Notes: generated by a model not told the origin, from the sequence alone. Positions 1 through 7,734 are shown, counted from the first letter of the stretch. The stretch: 14,611 nt of DNA from Firmicutes bacterium CAG:95 (GCA_000438155.1 FR902955.1:1-14611); one strand, 5' to 3'. A program made the numbers and translations.

Positions 1-585
1 CGATACATAGAATATAGCAAACAGCCAGTACAAGCGTATACAGGTGACATATTTAAAGATGGAAAACACTATTATTTAAATATTAGAGCACAATGTGATT
101 TATCTAGACCAGCCCAATCGGGTGAATACAACCCTATACTTTATTGTATCAAGGGAAGTAAATTGAAAGACAAAGATATTGTAACGGAAGATATAGCAGT
201 TATGCCTGAAGGAAAACTTGTTTTTAATGCAGATAAAGCATACACATTAGAAGAATTGATGGAGATATGTAAAGATCCATGTAAGTTATCTGTTTTGAAC
301 AATAAATTTAGAAATCATAGAAATGGGATATTTTTCAATAAGGGTGAACTCTTGGAAAAAAGACCAAATGTCATTGTTGCTTGTGTTGCAGGAGAAAAGG
401 CAATAAAATTTGATCTTGTGGATATTATACCAATGTCATACAATGAATATAAGGAGAAACGTATTGGGAGGCTTTTGCCCCCTTATATTACTAGAGTTCA
501 GCAAAAATGTTCACAGTATATTGTGAGAGAAGGAGTAATGCCAATTCCGCCGAGTTTATTTGCTAATTTTAATGAAAATGAGTAA
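1..585 (+). CDS. 3' part of an uncharacterised protein, possibly Response_reg_2-type and defence-associated (5' truncated by window edge)
   Basis: The reading frame is open from base 1 to the stop at 583-585, so 194 C-terminal residues are visible and the true start lies outside the window. The TTG at 163 is internal: in-frame sequence before it is coding-like. From memory, the segments LNIRAQCDLSR, VACVAGEKAIKFDL and RIGRLLPPYITRVQQK resemble the C-terminal part of proteins with a 'response receiver' domain that sit beside histidine-kinase-like ATPases in bacterial defence loci. That match is recalled, not computed, and is tentative. I see no catalytic motif, signal peptide or membrane segment. 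Codon use is strongly A/T-rich compared with all genes after 2310, which suggests horizontal transfer. No partner gene is visible downstream, so any partner must lie to the left. Confidence 0.6.
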   Translation, partial: RYIEYSKQPVQAYTGDIFKDGKHYYLNIRAQCDLSRPAQSGEYNPILYCIKGSKLKDKDIVTEDIAVMPEGKLVFNADKAYTLEELMEICKDPCKLSVLNNKFRNHRNGIFFNKGELLEKRPNVIVACVAGEKAIKFDLVDIIPMSYNEYKEKRIGRLLPPYITRVQQKCSQYIVREGVMPIPPSLFANFNENE

Positions 586-880
586 GCAAAGATTTTCTTA
601 TAGAAAAGAGGACTTGATTATAATATATAAAAAATTACGAATACGGTTTTCCGCTTTTATAGCAGAAAACCGTATTTCTGCATATATAATAGTTGATAAC
701 TATGGCAAACAAAACGATGTATATTATAAAAAATCTAATAATCTTATAGCATCCGTCCGCAGATGAAGCAATAATGTAGCAGCAGCCTATGGAAAACGTG
801 ACAACAATGTAACACTAGCCCACAAAGCTTCAAGGAAAAATGAGGATAAAAAAGCTAAAATAATTTGTAGCAACTACTTG
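586..880. other. AT-rich non-coding stretch between the truncated first gene and the S8 peptidase remnant
   Basis: No convincing gene lies here. The base composition matches the AT-rich gene to its left. A frame is open from 767 into the S8 remnant, but its first ~38 codons (767-880) do not read like the peptidase and have no start codon with a ribosome binding site. The change from AT-rich to ordinary composition falls around 770-890, so the edge of the acquired segment, or a deletion joint, is probably in this interval. I see no tRNA, integrase or obvious attachment-site repeat. Confidence 0.5.
640..676. terminator. Possible terminator hairpin after the first gene
   Basis: The arms AATACGGTTTT (640-650) and AAAACCGTATT (666-676) form a perfect 11-bp stem around a 15-nt loop that can pair further with one mismatch. 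On the + strand only a weak T-run follows (TTCTGC). On the - strand a run of six T's begins five bases past the stem. It lies 55 bp after the stop of the first gene and could end that transcript. Confidence 0.5.
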
Positions 881-1042
881 ACAGCAACGGGTATTGTGAG
901 AGGAAATGATCCTTTTCTGTATGGAGAAAAGGTAAAGGCCTATCTTCGAAGAGGTGCCCGCACATTGCGGAGTGAAAGTGTATATCCGAATAACCGTGTT
1001 GGATGGGGAGCATTGTGTCTTACAGGAAGCCTGCCGGATTAA
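881..1042 (+). pseudogene. C-terminal remnant of an S8 (subtilisin-like) peptidase
   Basis: In the frame ending at TAA 1040-1042, about 53 codons read as the end of the subtilisin-family peptidases common in Lachnospiraceae. The segments are TGIVRGNDPFLYGEKVKAYL, then RRGARTLRS, YPNNRVGWGALCL and SLPD. In the family this tail follows the Ser-loop helix of the catalytic domain (a 'GTSFATP...ALLMQWGI' pattern). Here everything upstream of about TATGIV is unrecognisable, so the Asp, His and Ser of the triad are all missing and the fragment cannot be an active protease. No start codon or ribosome binding site serves it. The tail itself is uninterrupted, which points to truncation by a rearrangement at its left side rather than slow point decay. 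Family assignment rests on motif memory. Confidence 0.72.
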
Positions 1043-1090
1043 TTCCGTTGGATCGCAAGATATTTATACGATTTTTGACTTGAAATTTGC

Positions 1091-1118
1091 TTGTGAACGC
1101 TGCCTGTATGTTTATAAT
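1091..1118 (+). promoter_or_regulatory. Candidate promoter for the beta-mannosidase remnant
   Basis: A perfect -10 TATAAT (1113-1118) lies 16 bp after a weak -35 TTGTGA (1091-1096). It sits within an inverted repeat, GCTGCCT (1099-1105) and AGGCAGC (1126-1132), which overlaps the -10 and could be an operator. A second small palindrome, GCAATT-TTA-AATTGC, follows directly at 1131-1145. The distance to the start codon at 1220 is about 95 bp. Confidence 0.4.
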
Positions 1119-1219
1119 GAAAGTTAGGCAGCAATTTTAAATTGCCGCCGATGGGAATGACAGAGTAGAAGATACGCTGGGAGAATACTTAATCATAAAA
1201 CAGATCAGGAGAGAACACA

Positions 1220-2078
1220 ATGATTACATTAAACGGACAATGGAAGATGAAGCAGGTAAAGGAGAAGGAATGGCACCAGGGAACGGTTCCGGGGTCCGAA
1301 GCTCCCGGATATGGGAATCTGGCGGGATATTTATATCGAAGAGGTAAATGGTGCGCGGATACAGAATGTACAGATCCGTCAGCAGAATGAAGAAGAGGTC
1401 AGTCACCTTTCTGTGATTTTAAAGAATGAAGTTATGCAAAGTGATGCAGCCAGGATGATTGCAGAATGCAGAGTGTATGATCCAGAAGGAAAAGAGTTAG
1501 CCATACAGACTGCAGATGCAAAAGAAACACAGACTTTTTCAATAGAGATTAAGAACCCGGAACGCTGGTGGCCGAACGGTTATGGAGAGCAGAAGCTATA
1601 CCGGGTATGTGTAAGCCTGAAGGGAGAAAACCAGATCATTCAGGAGAAGTCAATCCGTTTTGGAATCCGTGATTTTACGGTGGTGCGCAGACCGGATGAG
1701 TGGGGCGCAGGATTTACGTTCTGTATCAATGGAATGGAGATCTTTGCCAAAGGAGCAAACTACATTCCGGAAGACAGTATCTTCGGAAAACGCAGCAAAG
1801 AACGAACAGAACGCCTTTTGAAGGATTGCCGGAGGGCCAACTTTAACTGTATCCGTGTATGGGGTGGAGGCTGTTATCCCGATGACTATTTTTATGATTT
1901 ATGTGATGAAATTGAATTTACGGATACGGATGTGATCCTGTCTGATAATTATTTTGATCTGCTTCCGGGAGAGAGTAAGACCGTATGGGTCGAGGAGATC
2001 CGTTCGGAAAAAGAGGTAAATCAGAAAACCCTGTCTGAGGAAATAGTTCTTACAAGCAATTATGATGTGGCGAAGTAA
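1220..2078 (+). pseudogene. GH2 beta-mannosidase pseudogene with two internal deletions
   Basis: The intact enzyme hydrolyses terminal beta-mannose residues and is about 820 residues long. Three pieces remain. (1) ATG 1220, behind AGGAGA at 1207-1212, gives MITLNGQWKMK...TVPGS, the family's N-terminus. (2) In another frame, about 1293-1910 gives GPKLPDMGIWRDIYIE, then the Ig-like domain and the start of the barrel, FAKGANYIPEDS and RVWGGGCYPDDYFYDLCDE. (3) From about 1911, EFTDTDVILSDNYFDLLPGES is the C-terminal sandwich. Joint 1 (about 1291-1297, GGGGTCC) removes roughly 120 codons and shifts the frame, so translation from 1220 stops at 1388-1390. Joint 2 (about 1908-1913) is in frame and removes most of the barrel with both catalytic glutamates. 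The surviving pieces have no stops, so the deletions look fairly recent. It is enzymatically dead. Confidence 0.85.
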
Positions 2079-2195
2079 TGATTGGATAGGATTCAGAGGT
2101 GGACAGCAGCAATATGTGAATCCACTGAAGAAAATTCGGCTGAAGAAAATAAAGCAGTTCCGGTTGTAAAAGTTTTTGTATTCCATTAAAATAAT

Positions 2196-2231
2196 AGCTA
2201 TCCGGCGATGTAATCCGGATAGCTGTTTTTA
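2196..2231 (+). terminator. Rho-independent terminator after the beta-mannosidase remnant
   Basis: AGCTATCCGG (2196-2205) and CCGGATAGCT (2215-2224) form a perfect 10-bp stem with a 9-nt loop, followed by GTTTTTATT. It separates the decayed region from the methyltransferase gene. The 118 bp between the pseudogene stop and the stem holds nothing else I can support. Confidence 0.85.
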
Positions 2232-2309
2232 TTCTGCGCCTGTTATGATACATGGAAAATAAGTAGCTGGCAGAATGGCTGTAAAAATACAGAACAGAGG
2301 TAATTAGAA

Positions 2310-3998
2310 ATGCTTCCTGAACAATTTACGAACCGGATGAAAGAGCTGCTGAAAGAAGAATACGAGGATTTTGCGGCATGCTATGGAAATGACCATGCAC
2401 ATTCTCTGCGGATCAATCCGTTAAAAGGATCGAAGGAGCAGTATGATCAGACTTCCGTATTTAAGCAAAGAGAGCCGTTAAAGGAACAGGTTGCCTGGGA
2501 AGAAAACGGGTTCTATTATGAGGACTCTTTGCAGCCCGGGAAGCATCCTTTTCATGAGGCCGGAGTGTACTATATTCAGGAAGCCAGTGCGATGGCACCG
2601 GCGGCAATCTGCAAGAGGGCAGATCCTGATTTTGTAAATTCCGAAGATGCAGAGAAGAGCGGAACCGAAAATGATACAGAGGGACAAAGGGAGAAAAAGA
2701 GCTCCGATGACTTCCGGTTCTTCGGAGAGCGGATCCTTGACCTGTGTGCGGCTCCCGGAGGGAAGAGTACCCAGATGGCAGCAGCCATGGCAGGCAGGGG
2801 AATTCTGTTCAGCAATGAAATTCATCCGGCAAGGGCCAGGATTCTGTCTGAGAATATCGAGCGCATGGGGATTGTAAATGACATTGTTTTAAATCATGAT
2901 CCCAAGGTGCTGGCAGAACGTTTCCCGTCCTATTTTCACCGGATTCTGGTGGATGCGCCCTGTTCAGGGGAAGGAATGTTCCGCAAGAACGAAGAGGCGG
3001 TAGAGCAGTGGTCCTTAGAGAATGTGAGGCTGTGTGCGGGACGGCAGGAGGAGATTTTAGAGTGTGCCTATACCATGCTGATGGGTGGCGGAATTCTGGT
3101 TTATTCGACCTGTACCTTTGCACCGGAAGAGGACGAAGAAATGATCGCACATTTTCTTGCGAAGCATCCGGATATGAAGCTGCTTCCGGTTCCGCTTGCA
3201 GGAGGAATGGAACCCGGGCTTGTTAGGCAGGAAGCATTGATGAAGCTGCTGCAGAATCAGGGACAGTCTAAGAGGAAGACCACATACGACATGGAAGAAC
3301 GATTCCGCAAAGAGCTTCAGAAGACGGTCCGCCTATGGCCGCATAAGGTAAATGGGGAAGGTCACTTTGCAGCTCTTTTGCAAAAAGAAGGAACTTCCTG
3401 TCCTGAGGTGAATGGCCGGGAAATGAACCGGGATTTGATTTCGAACATGGGAGAAGCTCCTTCCGTGATGCGGAGCGCTTCTCATTCAAGGGATTGTGAC
3501 CGGAAAAAAATGAAAAAGGGAAGCACTTTCCAAAAAGGAAAAGATAAGAAAAGCCAGTCCGTGTCAAACCAGATGACGGAAGCCATCGCTGCATTCGAAC
3601 AGTTTGAAGCACAGACACTTAAGTCCTCCTGGCGGGAGGGGAAGGAGAGAGCTTCCTATCTTACCTTTGGAGATCAGTTGTATCTTGTTCCGGAAGGAAC
3701 ACCGGATCTGCATGGACTTAAGGTACTGCGCCCTGGACTGCATCTTGGAACCTTTAAAAAGAATCGTTTCGAACCGTCCCATGCACTGGCTCTTTCCTTA
3801 AAGAGCAAAGATGTTAAAGATACCATTGATTTGTCAGTGGAAGATGCGATAAAATATATAGAAGGCTATACCTTCCCGGCAGAAGACCGGAAGGGCTGGT
3901 GCCTTGTTACCGTGGAAGGCTACAGTCTGGGCTTTGGGAAAGCAGCAGGAGGAAGCCTTAAAAATCACTATCCGAAGGGACTTCGCAAGTCATGTTAA
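2310..3998 (+). CDS. RsmF-like NOL1/NOP2/Sun family rRNA cytosine-C5 methyltransferase
   Basis: This cytoplasmic SAM-dependent enzyme methylates C5 of a cytosine in RNA, most likely 16S rRNA as in RsmF; the exact position cannot be read from sequence. The 562 residues show an N-terminal NSUN-type domain (1-100, with SLRINPLKG at 32-40 and YYIQEASAMAP at 87-97). The SAM loop LDLCAAPGGKST is at 143-154. DAPCSGEGMFRK at 215-226 carries the release cysteine C218, and STCTFAPEE at 266-274 carries the catalytic cysteine C268. RLWPHKVNGEGHF follows at 341-353, and a C-terminal PUA-like RNA-binding region at about 415-562 ends GGSLKNHYPKGLRK. Two charged, probably disordered inserts sit at about 106-137 and 360-415. 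AGAGG at 2296-2300, 9 bp upstream, supports ATG 2310. The end overlaps the next start by 7 bp, implying coupled translation. Confidence 0.92.
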   Translation: MLPEQFTNRMKELLKEEYEDFAACYGNDHAHSLRINPLKGSKEQYDQTSVFKQREPLKEQVAWEENGFYYEDSLQPGKHPFHEAGVYYIQEASAMAPAAICKRADPDFVNSEDAEKSGTENDTEGQREKKSSDDFRFFGERILDLCAAPGGKSTQMAAAMAGRGILFSNEIHPARARILSENIERMGIVNDIVLNHDPKVLAERFPSYFHRILVDAPCSGEGMFRKNEEAVEQWSLENVRLCAGRQEEILECAYTMLMGGGILVYSTCTFAPEEDEEMIAHFLAKHPDMKLLPVPLAGGMEPGLVRQEALMKLLQNQGQSKRKTTYDMEERFRKELQKTVRLWPHKVNGEGHFAALLQKEGTSCPEVNGREMNRDLISNMGEAPSVMRSASHSRDCDRKKMKKGSTFQKGKDKKSQSVSNQMTEAIAAFEQFEAQTLKSSWREGKERASYLTFGDQLYLVPEGTPDLHGLKVLRPGLHLGTFKKNRFEPSHALALSLKSKDVKDTIDLSVEDAIKYIEGYTFPAEDRKGWCLVTVEGYSLGFGKAAGGSLKNHYPKGLRKSC

Positions 3999-5038
3999 AG
4001 AAACGAATGTATCCGTTACTGGCAGCCTCAATATTGCTTTTGGCACTTACCGGCTGCGGAGCAGCAAAATCTGAAAATATAACGGCAGGTATGGAAGCCA
4101 TTAAGTCATTGGACTATGATACGGCGCTCACCTGTTTTGAAGCAGCAAAGGAAGCCGGAGAGAATGAACGGCTTCTGTATCGGGGAGAGGGAATTGCCTA
4201 TTTAGGAAAGACCATGTACCCGGAGGCAGTGGAAGCATTTCTTACCTCGCTCAATCATAGCAATGGTCTGATTGAAAATATGGATTATGACATCAATTAT
4301 TATCTGGCAACAGCTTATTATAAGCAGGGTGACTATGACAATGCCATAGCGGTATATGATGCAATCATTGCCATGAAGAAGGATGAGAAGGACGCCCTTT
4401 ATTTCCGTGGTGCAGCATATACTAAGAAAGACCAGATCGAAGAAGCACAGCAGAGCTTTGATGCAGCAATTGCAGCCGCACCTTCCGATTATGACAGGAT
4501 TATTGATATCTACTGTATTCTCAATGAACATGGTTACAAGGAGATCGGAACAGCCTATCTTCAGACCGCCATGGAGAATGATACGAAGAAGATGACCAAT
4601 TATGAAAAGGGCAGAATCAGCTACTATCTCGAGGATTATGAGAATGCCCGCACTTATCTGGAAAAGGCACGGGATGAGAAGGGATACGAAGCTGTTTTAT
4701 TCCTTGGAAAGACCTATGAAACGCTGGGGGACAATAACTATGCGATCAGCGTATACAACACGTATCTGGAAAGTAACCCGGATGCAGCACAGGTCTGGAA
4801 CCAGCTTGGATTATGTAAACTAAATATGGAAGATAATGAAGGGGCACTGCAGGCCTTCCAGACAGCAATGCAGATTGAGAATAATGGAATGATGCAGACA
4901 CTCAAGATGAATGAGATCATTGCCTATGAGCATCTCCATGAATATAAGAAAGCTTCCGTTTTAATGGAAAGCTACCTGAAATCCTACCCCGATGATGAGA
5001 CGGCACAGAGAGAATATCTTTTTCTTAAGACGCGCTGA
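3992..5038 (+). CDS. TPR-repeat lipoprotein
   Basis: The 348-residue protein is probably exported and anchored to the outer face of the membrane. It begins MLKKRMYPLL with a hydrophobic core and the lipobox LTGC, so the lipidated cysteine is C22. The rest is made of tandem tetratricopeptide repeats, seven or eight helical hairpins from about 30 to 340. Examples are YYLATAYYKQGDYDNAIAVY, LYFRGAAYTKKDQIEEAQQS and VWNQLGLCKLNMEDNEGALQ. TPR stacks bind protein partners; no enzymatic motif is visible and the partner is unknown. The start at 3992 overlaps the methyltransferase stop by 7 bp. The ATG at 4007 (MYPLLAAS...) is a possible alternative but would lose the KKR n-region. A shared transcript with the methyltransferase is likely, although no functional link is obvious. 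Confidence 0.88.
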   Translation: MLKKRMYPLLAASILLLALTGCGAAKSENITAGMEAIKSLDYDTALTCFEAAKEAGENERLLYRGEGIAYLGKTMYPEAVEAFLTSLNHSNGLIENMDYDINYYLATAYYKQGDYDNAIAVYDAIIAMKKDEKDALYFRGAAYTKKDQIEEAQQSFDAAIAAAPSDYDRIIDIYCILNEHGYKEIGTAYLQTAMENDTKKMTNYEKGRISYYLEDYENARTYLEKARDEKGYEAVLFLGKTYETLGDNNYAISVYNTYLESNPDAAQVWNQLGLCKLNMEDNEGALQAFQTAMQIENNGMMQTLKMNEIIAYEHLHEYKKASVLMESYLKSYPDDETAQREYLFLKTR

Positions 5039-5054
5039 TTTATGATCCGGATTG

Positions 5055-5079
5055 CGGTGAATGACGAAACCATTCACCG
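5055..5079. repeat. Inverted repeat after the TPR lipoprotein gene
   Basis: CGGTGAATG (5055-5063) and CATTCACCG (5071-5079) form a perfect 9-bp stem with a 7-nt loop, 16 bp after the lipoprotein stop. No T-run follows, so a standard terminator is doubtful, but position and stability fit a 3'-end hairpin for the upstream transcript. Confidence 0.45.
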
Positions 5080-5106
5080 GATGATGGCCAGTAGTCAATG
5101 GTCAGA

Positions 5107-5138
5107 TTAGATAAAAATAAAAAATATTATTGTATAAT
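5107..5138 (+). promoter_or_regulatory. Candidate nrdD promoter
   Basis: A perfect -10 TATAAT is at 5133-5138. The -35 region is poor (TTAGAT at 5107-5112, or a shifted variant, with a long 18-20 bp spacer), and the spacer is A/T-rich. The predicted start near 5145 falls inside the first NrdR-like box, as expected of a repressed ribonucleotide reductase promoter. The leader would be about 150 nt. Confidence 0.5.
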
Positions 5139-5140
5139 CA

Positions 5141-5187
5141 GCACAAGATTTATGTTTATGTTGTTATGTAAACACAATATCTTGTGC
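5141..5187. promoter_or_regulatory. Pair of NrdR-like boxes upstream of nrdD
   Basis: The second box, ACACAATATCTTGTGC (5172-5187), matches the known NrdR consensus acaCwAtATaTwGtgt at 14 of 16 positions. The first, GCACAAGATTTATGTT (5141-5156), is good in its left half and weak in its right. Their starts are exactly 31 bp apart, three helical turns, which is the usual NrdR box spacing. NrdR is the ATP/dATP-sensing Zn-finger repressor of ribonucleotide reductase genes; its own gene is not in this window. The boxes cover the predicted transcription start, which fits repression. The outer half-sites also make a 10-bp inverted repeat (5140-5149 with 5179-5188). Confidence 0.72.
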
Positions 5188-5234
5188 TTTTGTGTTGACT
5201 TTCCTTTGGGGCAATGATAAACTCTTAGATAAAC

Positions 5235-5272
5235 GAGGCTTTTATGATGAATATCAAAGCCTCTTGTTTTGT
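5235..5272 (+). promoter_or_regulatory. Terminator-like hairpin in the nrdD leader
   Basis: GAGGCTTT (5235-5242) and AAAGCCTC (5256-5263) form a perfect 8-bp stem with a 13-nt loop, followed by TTGTTTTGT. It lies between the promoter and the nrdD ribosome binding site, so it could be an attenuator or an mRNA-stabilising hairpin. I could not see a clear competing antiterminator. Confidence 0.45.
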
Positions 5273-5293
5273 CAAAGAAAAGGGGGACTTACG

Positions 5294-7687
5294 GTGTTTC
5301 AGGTAATCAAAAGAGAGGGCGAAGTTACAGATTTTACATTGACGAAGATCAGTGATGCCATTATGAAGGCATTTAATGCTACCGATGTGCAGTACAATAA
5401 TGATGTGGTGGATCTTCTTGCACTTCGAGTTACGGCAGATTTTCAGGGCAAGGTGAAGGATGACGGCATTCATGTGGAGGATATTCAGGACAGTGTGGAG
5501 AAGGTTCTGGAGCAGGCAGGCTATGCAGAGGCTGCCAAGGCGTTCATTCTTTACCGGAAGCAGCGTGAAAAGATGCGTACCATGACTTCGACCATTCTGG
5601 ATTACAAGGATGTGGTAAACAGCTATGTGAAGATTGAAGACTGGCGTGTGAAGGAAAACTCTACCGTGACCTATTCCGTAGGAGGATTGATCTTAAGCAA
5701 TTCCGGAGCCGTTACGGCAAATTACTGGCTGTCTGAGATTTATGATCAGGAGATCGCAGATGCACATCGGAATGCGGACATTCATATCCATGACCTGTCC
5801 ATGCTTACCGGGTATTGTGCCGGATGGTCCTTAAAGCAGCTAATTACAGAAGGCTTAGGCGGTATTACCGGAAAGATTACCTCCGCACCTGCAGCACACC
5901 TTTCCGTGCTCTGCAACCAGATGGTGAATTTCCTTGGAATTATGCAGAATGAATGGGCAGGTGCACAGGCGTTTTCTTCCTTTGATACTTATCTGGCTCC
6001 GTTTGTCAAGGTGGACAATCTTTCTTATAAAGAAGTAAAGAAGTGCATCGAAGCTTTTATTTACGGTGTAAATACACCGAGCCGCTGGGGAACACAGGCT
6101 CCGTTCAGCAACATTACACTGGACTGGACGGTTCCGTCAGATCTGGCTGAGCTGCCGGCCATTGTTGGTGGTAAGGAGATGGATTTCTGTTACAAGGACT
6201 GCAAGAAGGAAATGGATATGATCAACAAGGCCTTCATCGAGACGATGATCGAAGGAGATGCCAATGGCAGAGGCTTCCAGTATCCGATTCCGACCTATTC
6301 CATTACCAGGGATTTTGACTGGTCTGATACCGAGAATAACCGGTTATTGTTTGAAATGACATCCAAATACGGCACACCGTATTTTTCCAATTATATTAAC
6401 TCTGATATGGAACCGAGTGATGTGCGTTCCATGTGCTGCAGACTGCGTCTGGATTTAAGAGAGCTCCGTAAGAAGACCGGCGGTTTCTTCGGATCCGGCG
6501 AAAGTACAGGCTCCGTTGGCGTGGTAACCATTAATATGCCGCGAATCGCTTATCTGTCTGCAACGAAGGATGACTTTTACAAGCGCCTCAATAAGATGAT
6601 GGATATTGCGGCAAGATCTTTAAAGATCAAGAGAGAAGTTATCACAAAGCTTCTGAACGAAGGACTGTATCCATATACGAAACGGTACCTGGGAACCTTC
6701 GAGAATCACTTTTCCACGATTGGTCTGATCGGTATGAATGAGGTAGGTTTGAATGCCAACTGGCTTCGTGCAGACATGACGGATAAGCGGACACAGGAAT
6801 TTACGAAGGAGGTTCTGAATCATATGAGGAACCGTCTTTCTGATTACCAGGAGCAGTATGGAGATCTGTATAACCTTGAGGCAACTCCGGCAGAGAGTAC
6901 CACTTATCGTCTGGCAAAGCATGACCGTAAGAGATGGCCTGCCATCAAGACCGCAGGAAAGCCGGGAGATACCCCGTATTATACGAATTCTTCCCATCTG
7001 CCGGTCGATTATACAACGGATATTTTTGATGCACTGGATATTCAGGATGAATTGCAGACACTTTATACTTCGGGAACGGTATTTCATGCATTCCTTGGAG
7101 AAAAGCTTCCGGACTGGAGAGCAGCAGCAGATCTTATCCGCACGATTGCAGAAAATTACAAGCTTCCTTATTATACCCTGTCACCGACCTATTCCATTTG
7201 TAAGGAACATGGTTATCTGGCAGGAGAGCAGAAGATCTGTCCTCACTGCGGTAAGGTGACGGAAGTATACAGCCGTATTACCGGCTATTACCGTCCGGTG
7301 CAGAACTGGAACGATGGTAAGCTTCAGGAATATGCGAACCGTAAGGAATATGACGTGGCACATTCTACGTTAAAGAAGCCGATTGTGACAATGGTAACCT
7401 TATCCGATTATGATAAGCCCAAGGCATCTGTAACCGTAGAAGAGCCGGAAAGCATCATTTATTTATTTACCACGAAGACCTGTCCGAACTGCAAGCTGGC
7501 GAAGGAATATTTGAAGGGAATCAATTATCTTCTGATTGATGCCGAAGAAAATATGGAGCTGGCAGCTAAATATGGCGTCATGCAGGCTCCGACGCTTGTT
7601 GTTGTGCAGGGAGATCAGGTTAAGAAATATGTAAATGCATCCAGGATCAAACAGTTTGCGGACAGCTTTAAGGAAGTCCTTGTTTAG
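5294..7687 (+). CDS. nrdD: Anaerobic (class III) ribonucleoside-triphosphate reductase with a fused C-terminal redoxin domain
   Basis: It reduces NTPs to dNTPs using a glycyl radical made by the activase NrdG. GTG 5294 is the start because AGGGGGA (5281-5287) precedes it. The frame is open back to 5192, but that stretch holds the operator and leader and is not protein-like. The 797 residues comprise an N-terminal ATP-cone (about 1-95, FQVIKREGEV) for allosteric control and the reductase barrel with GYCAGW (C175) and MCCRLRLD (C381/C382), candidates for the active-site cysteines. A C-terminal metal site CKEH...CPHC (C636, H639, C649, C652) precedes the glycyl-radical motif RITGYYRP (Gly664). 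Residues about 712-797 add a redoxin fold with CPNC (C730/C733) and the cis-Pro segment QAPTLVV. The fused redoxin suggests the enzyme takes electrons from this domain rather than from formate. No nrdG follows. Confidence 0.93.
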   Translation: MFQVIKREGEVTDFTLTKISDAIMKAFNATDVQYNNDVVDLLALRVTADFQGKVKDDGIHVEDIQDSVEKVLEQAGYAEAAKAFILYRKQREKMRTMTSTILDYKDVVNSYVKIEDWRVKENSTVTYSVGGLILSNSGAVTANYWLSEIYDQEIADAHRNADIHIHDLSMLTGYCAGWSLKQLITEGLGGITGKITSAPAAHLSVLCNQMVNFLGIMQNEWAGAQAFSSFDTYLAPFVKVDNLSYKEVKKCIEAFIYGVNTPSRWGTQAPFSNITLDWTVPSDLAELPAIVGGKEMDFCYKDCKKEMDMINKAFIETMIEGDANGRGFQYPIPTYSITRDFDWSDTENNRLLFEMTSKYGTPYFSNYINSDMEPSDVRSMCCRLRLDLRELRKKTGGFFGSGESTGSVGVVTINMPRIAYLSATKDDFYKRLNKMMDIAARSLKIKREVITKLLNEGLYPYTKRYLGTFENHFSTIGLIGMNEVGLNANWLRADMTDKRTQEFTKEVLNHMRNRLSDYQEQYGDLYNLEATPAESTTYRLAKHDRKRWPAIKTAGKPGDTPYYTNSSHLPVDYTTDIFDALDIQDELQTLYTSGTVFHAFLGEKLPDWRAAADLIRTIAENYKLPYYTLSPTYSICKEHGYLAGEQKICPHCGKVTEVYSRITGYYRPVQNWNDGKLQEYANRKEYDVAHSTLKKPIVTMVTLSDYDKPKASVTVEEPESIIYLFTTKTCPNCKLAKEYLKGINYLLIDAEENMELAAKYGVMQAPTLVVVQGDQVKKYVNASRIKQFADSFKEVLV

Positions 7688-7734
7688 AAAATTATGAGGA
7701 CAGAAGATCCAATGGATTTTTTAAAAGGAAATTG

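Noticed and set aside
560..766. 68-codon + strand frame after the first gene
   Set aside because: It overlaps the end of the first gene and runs straight through the 640-676 hairpin. It has a low-complexity A/T-driven composition, no good ribosome binding site and no family resemblance.
2065..2169. 34-codon frame overlapping the end of the beta-mannosidase remnant
   Set aside because: There is no ribosome binding site and the peptide is Lys/Gln-rich and featureless. It is most likely a by-product of the pseudogene's sequence.
5192..5293. Upstream extension of nrdD to 5192
   Set aside because: The extra 34 residues do not resemble the ATP-cone N-terminus, and the interval contains the leader hairpin. 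GTG 5294 has a strong ribosome binding site directly upstream.
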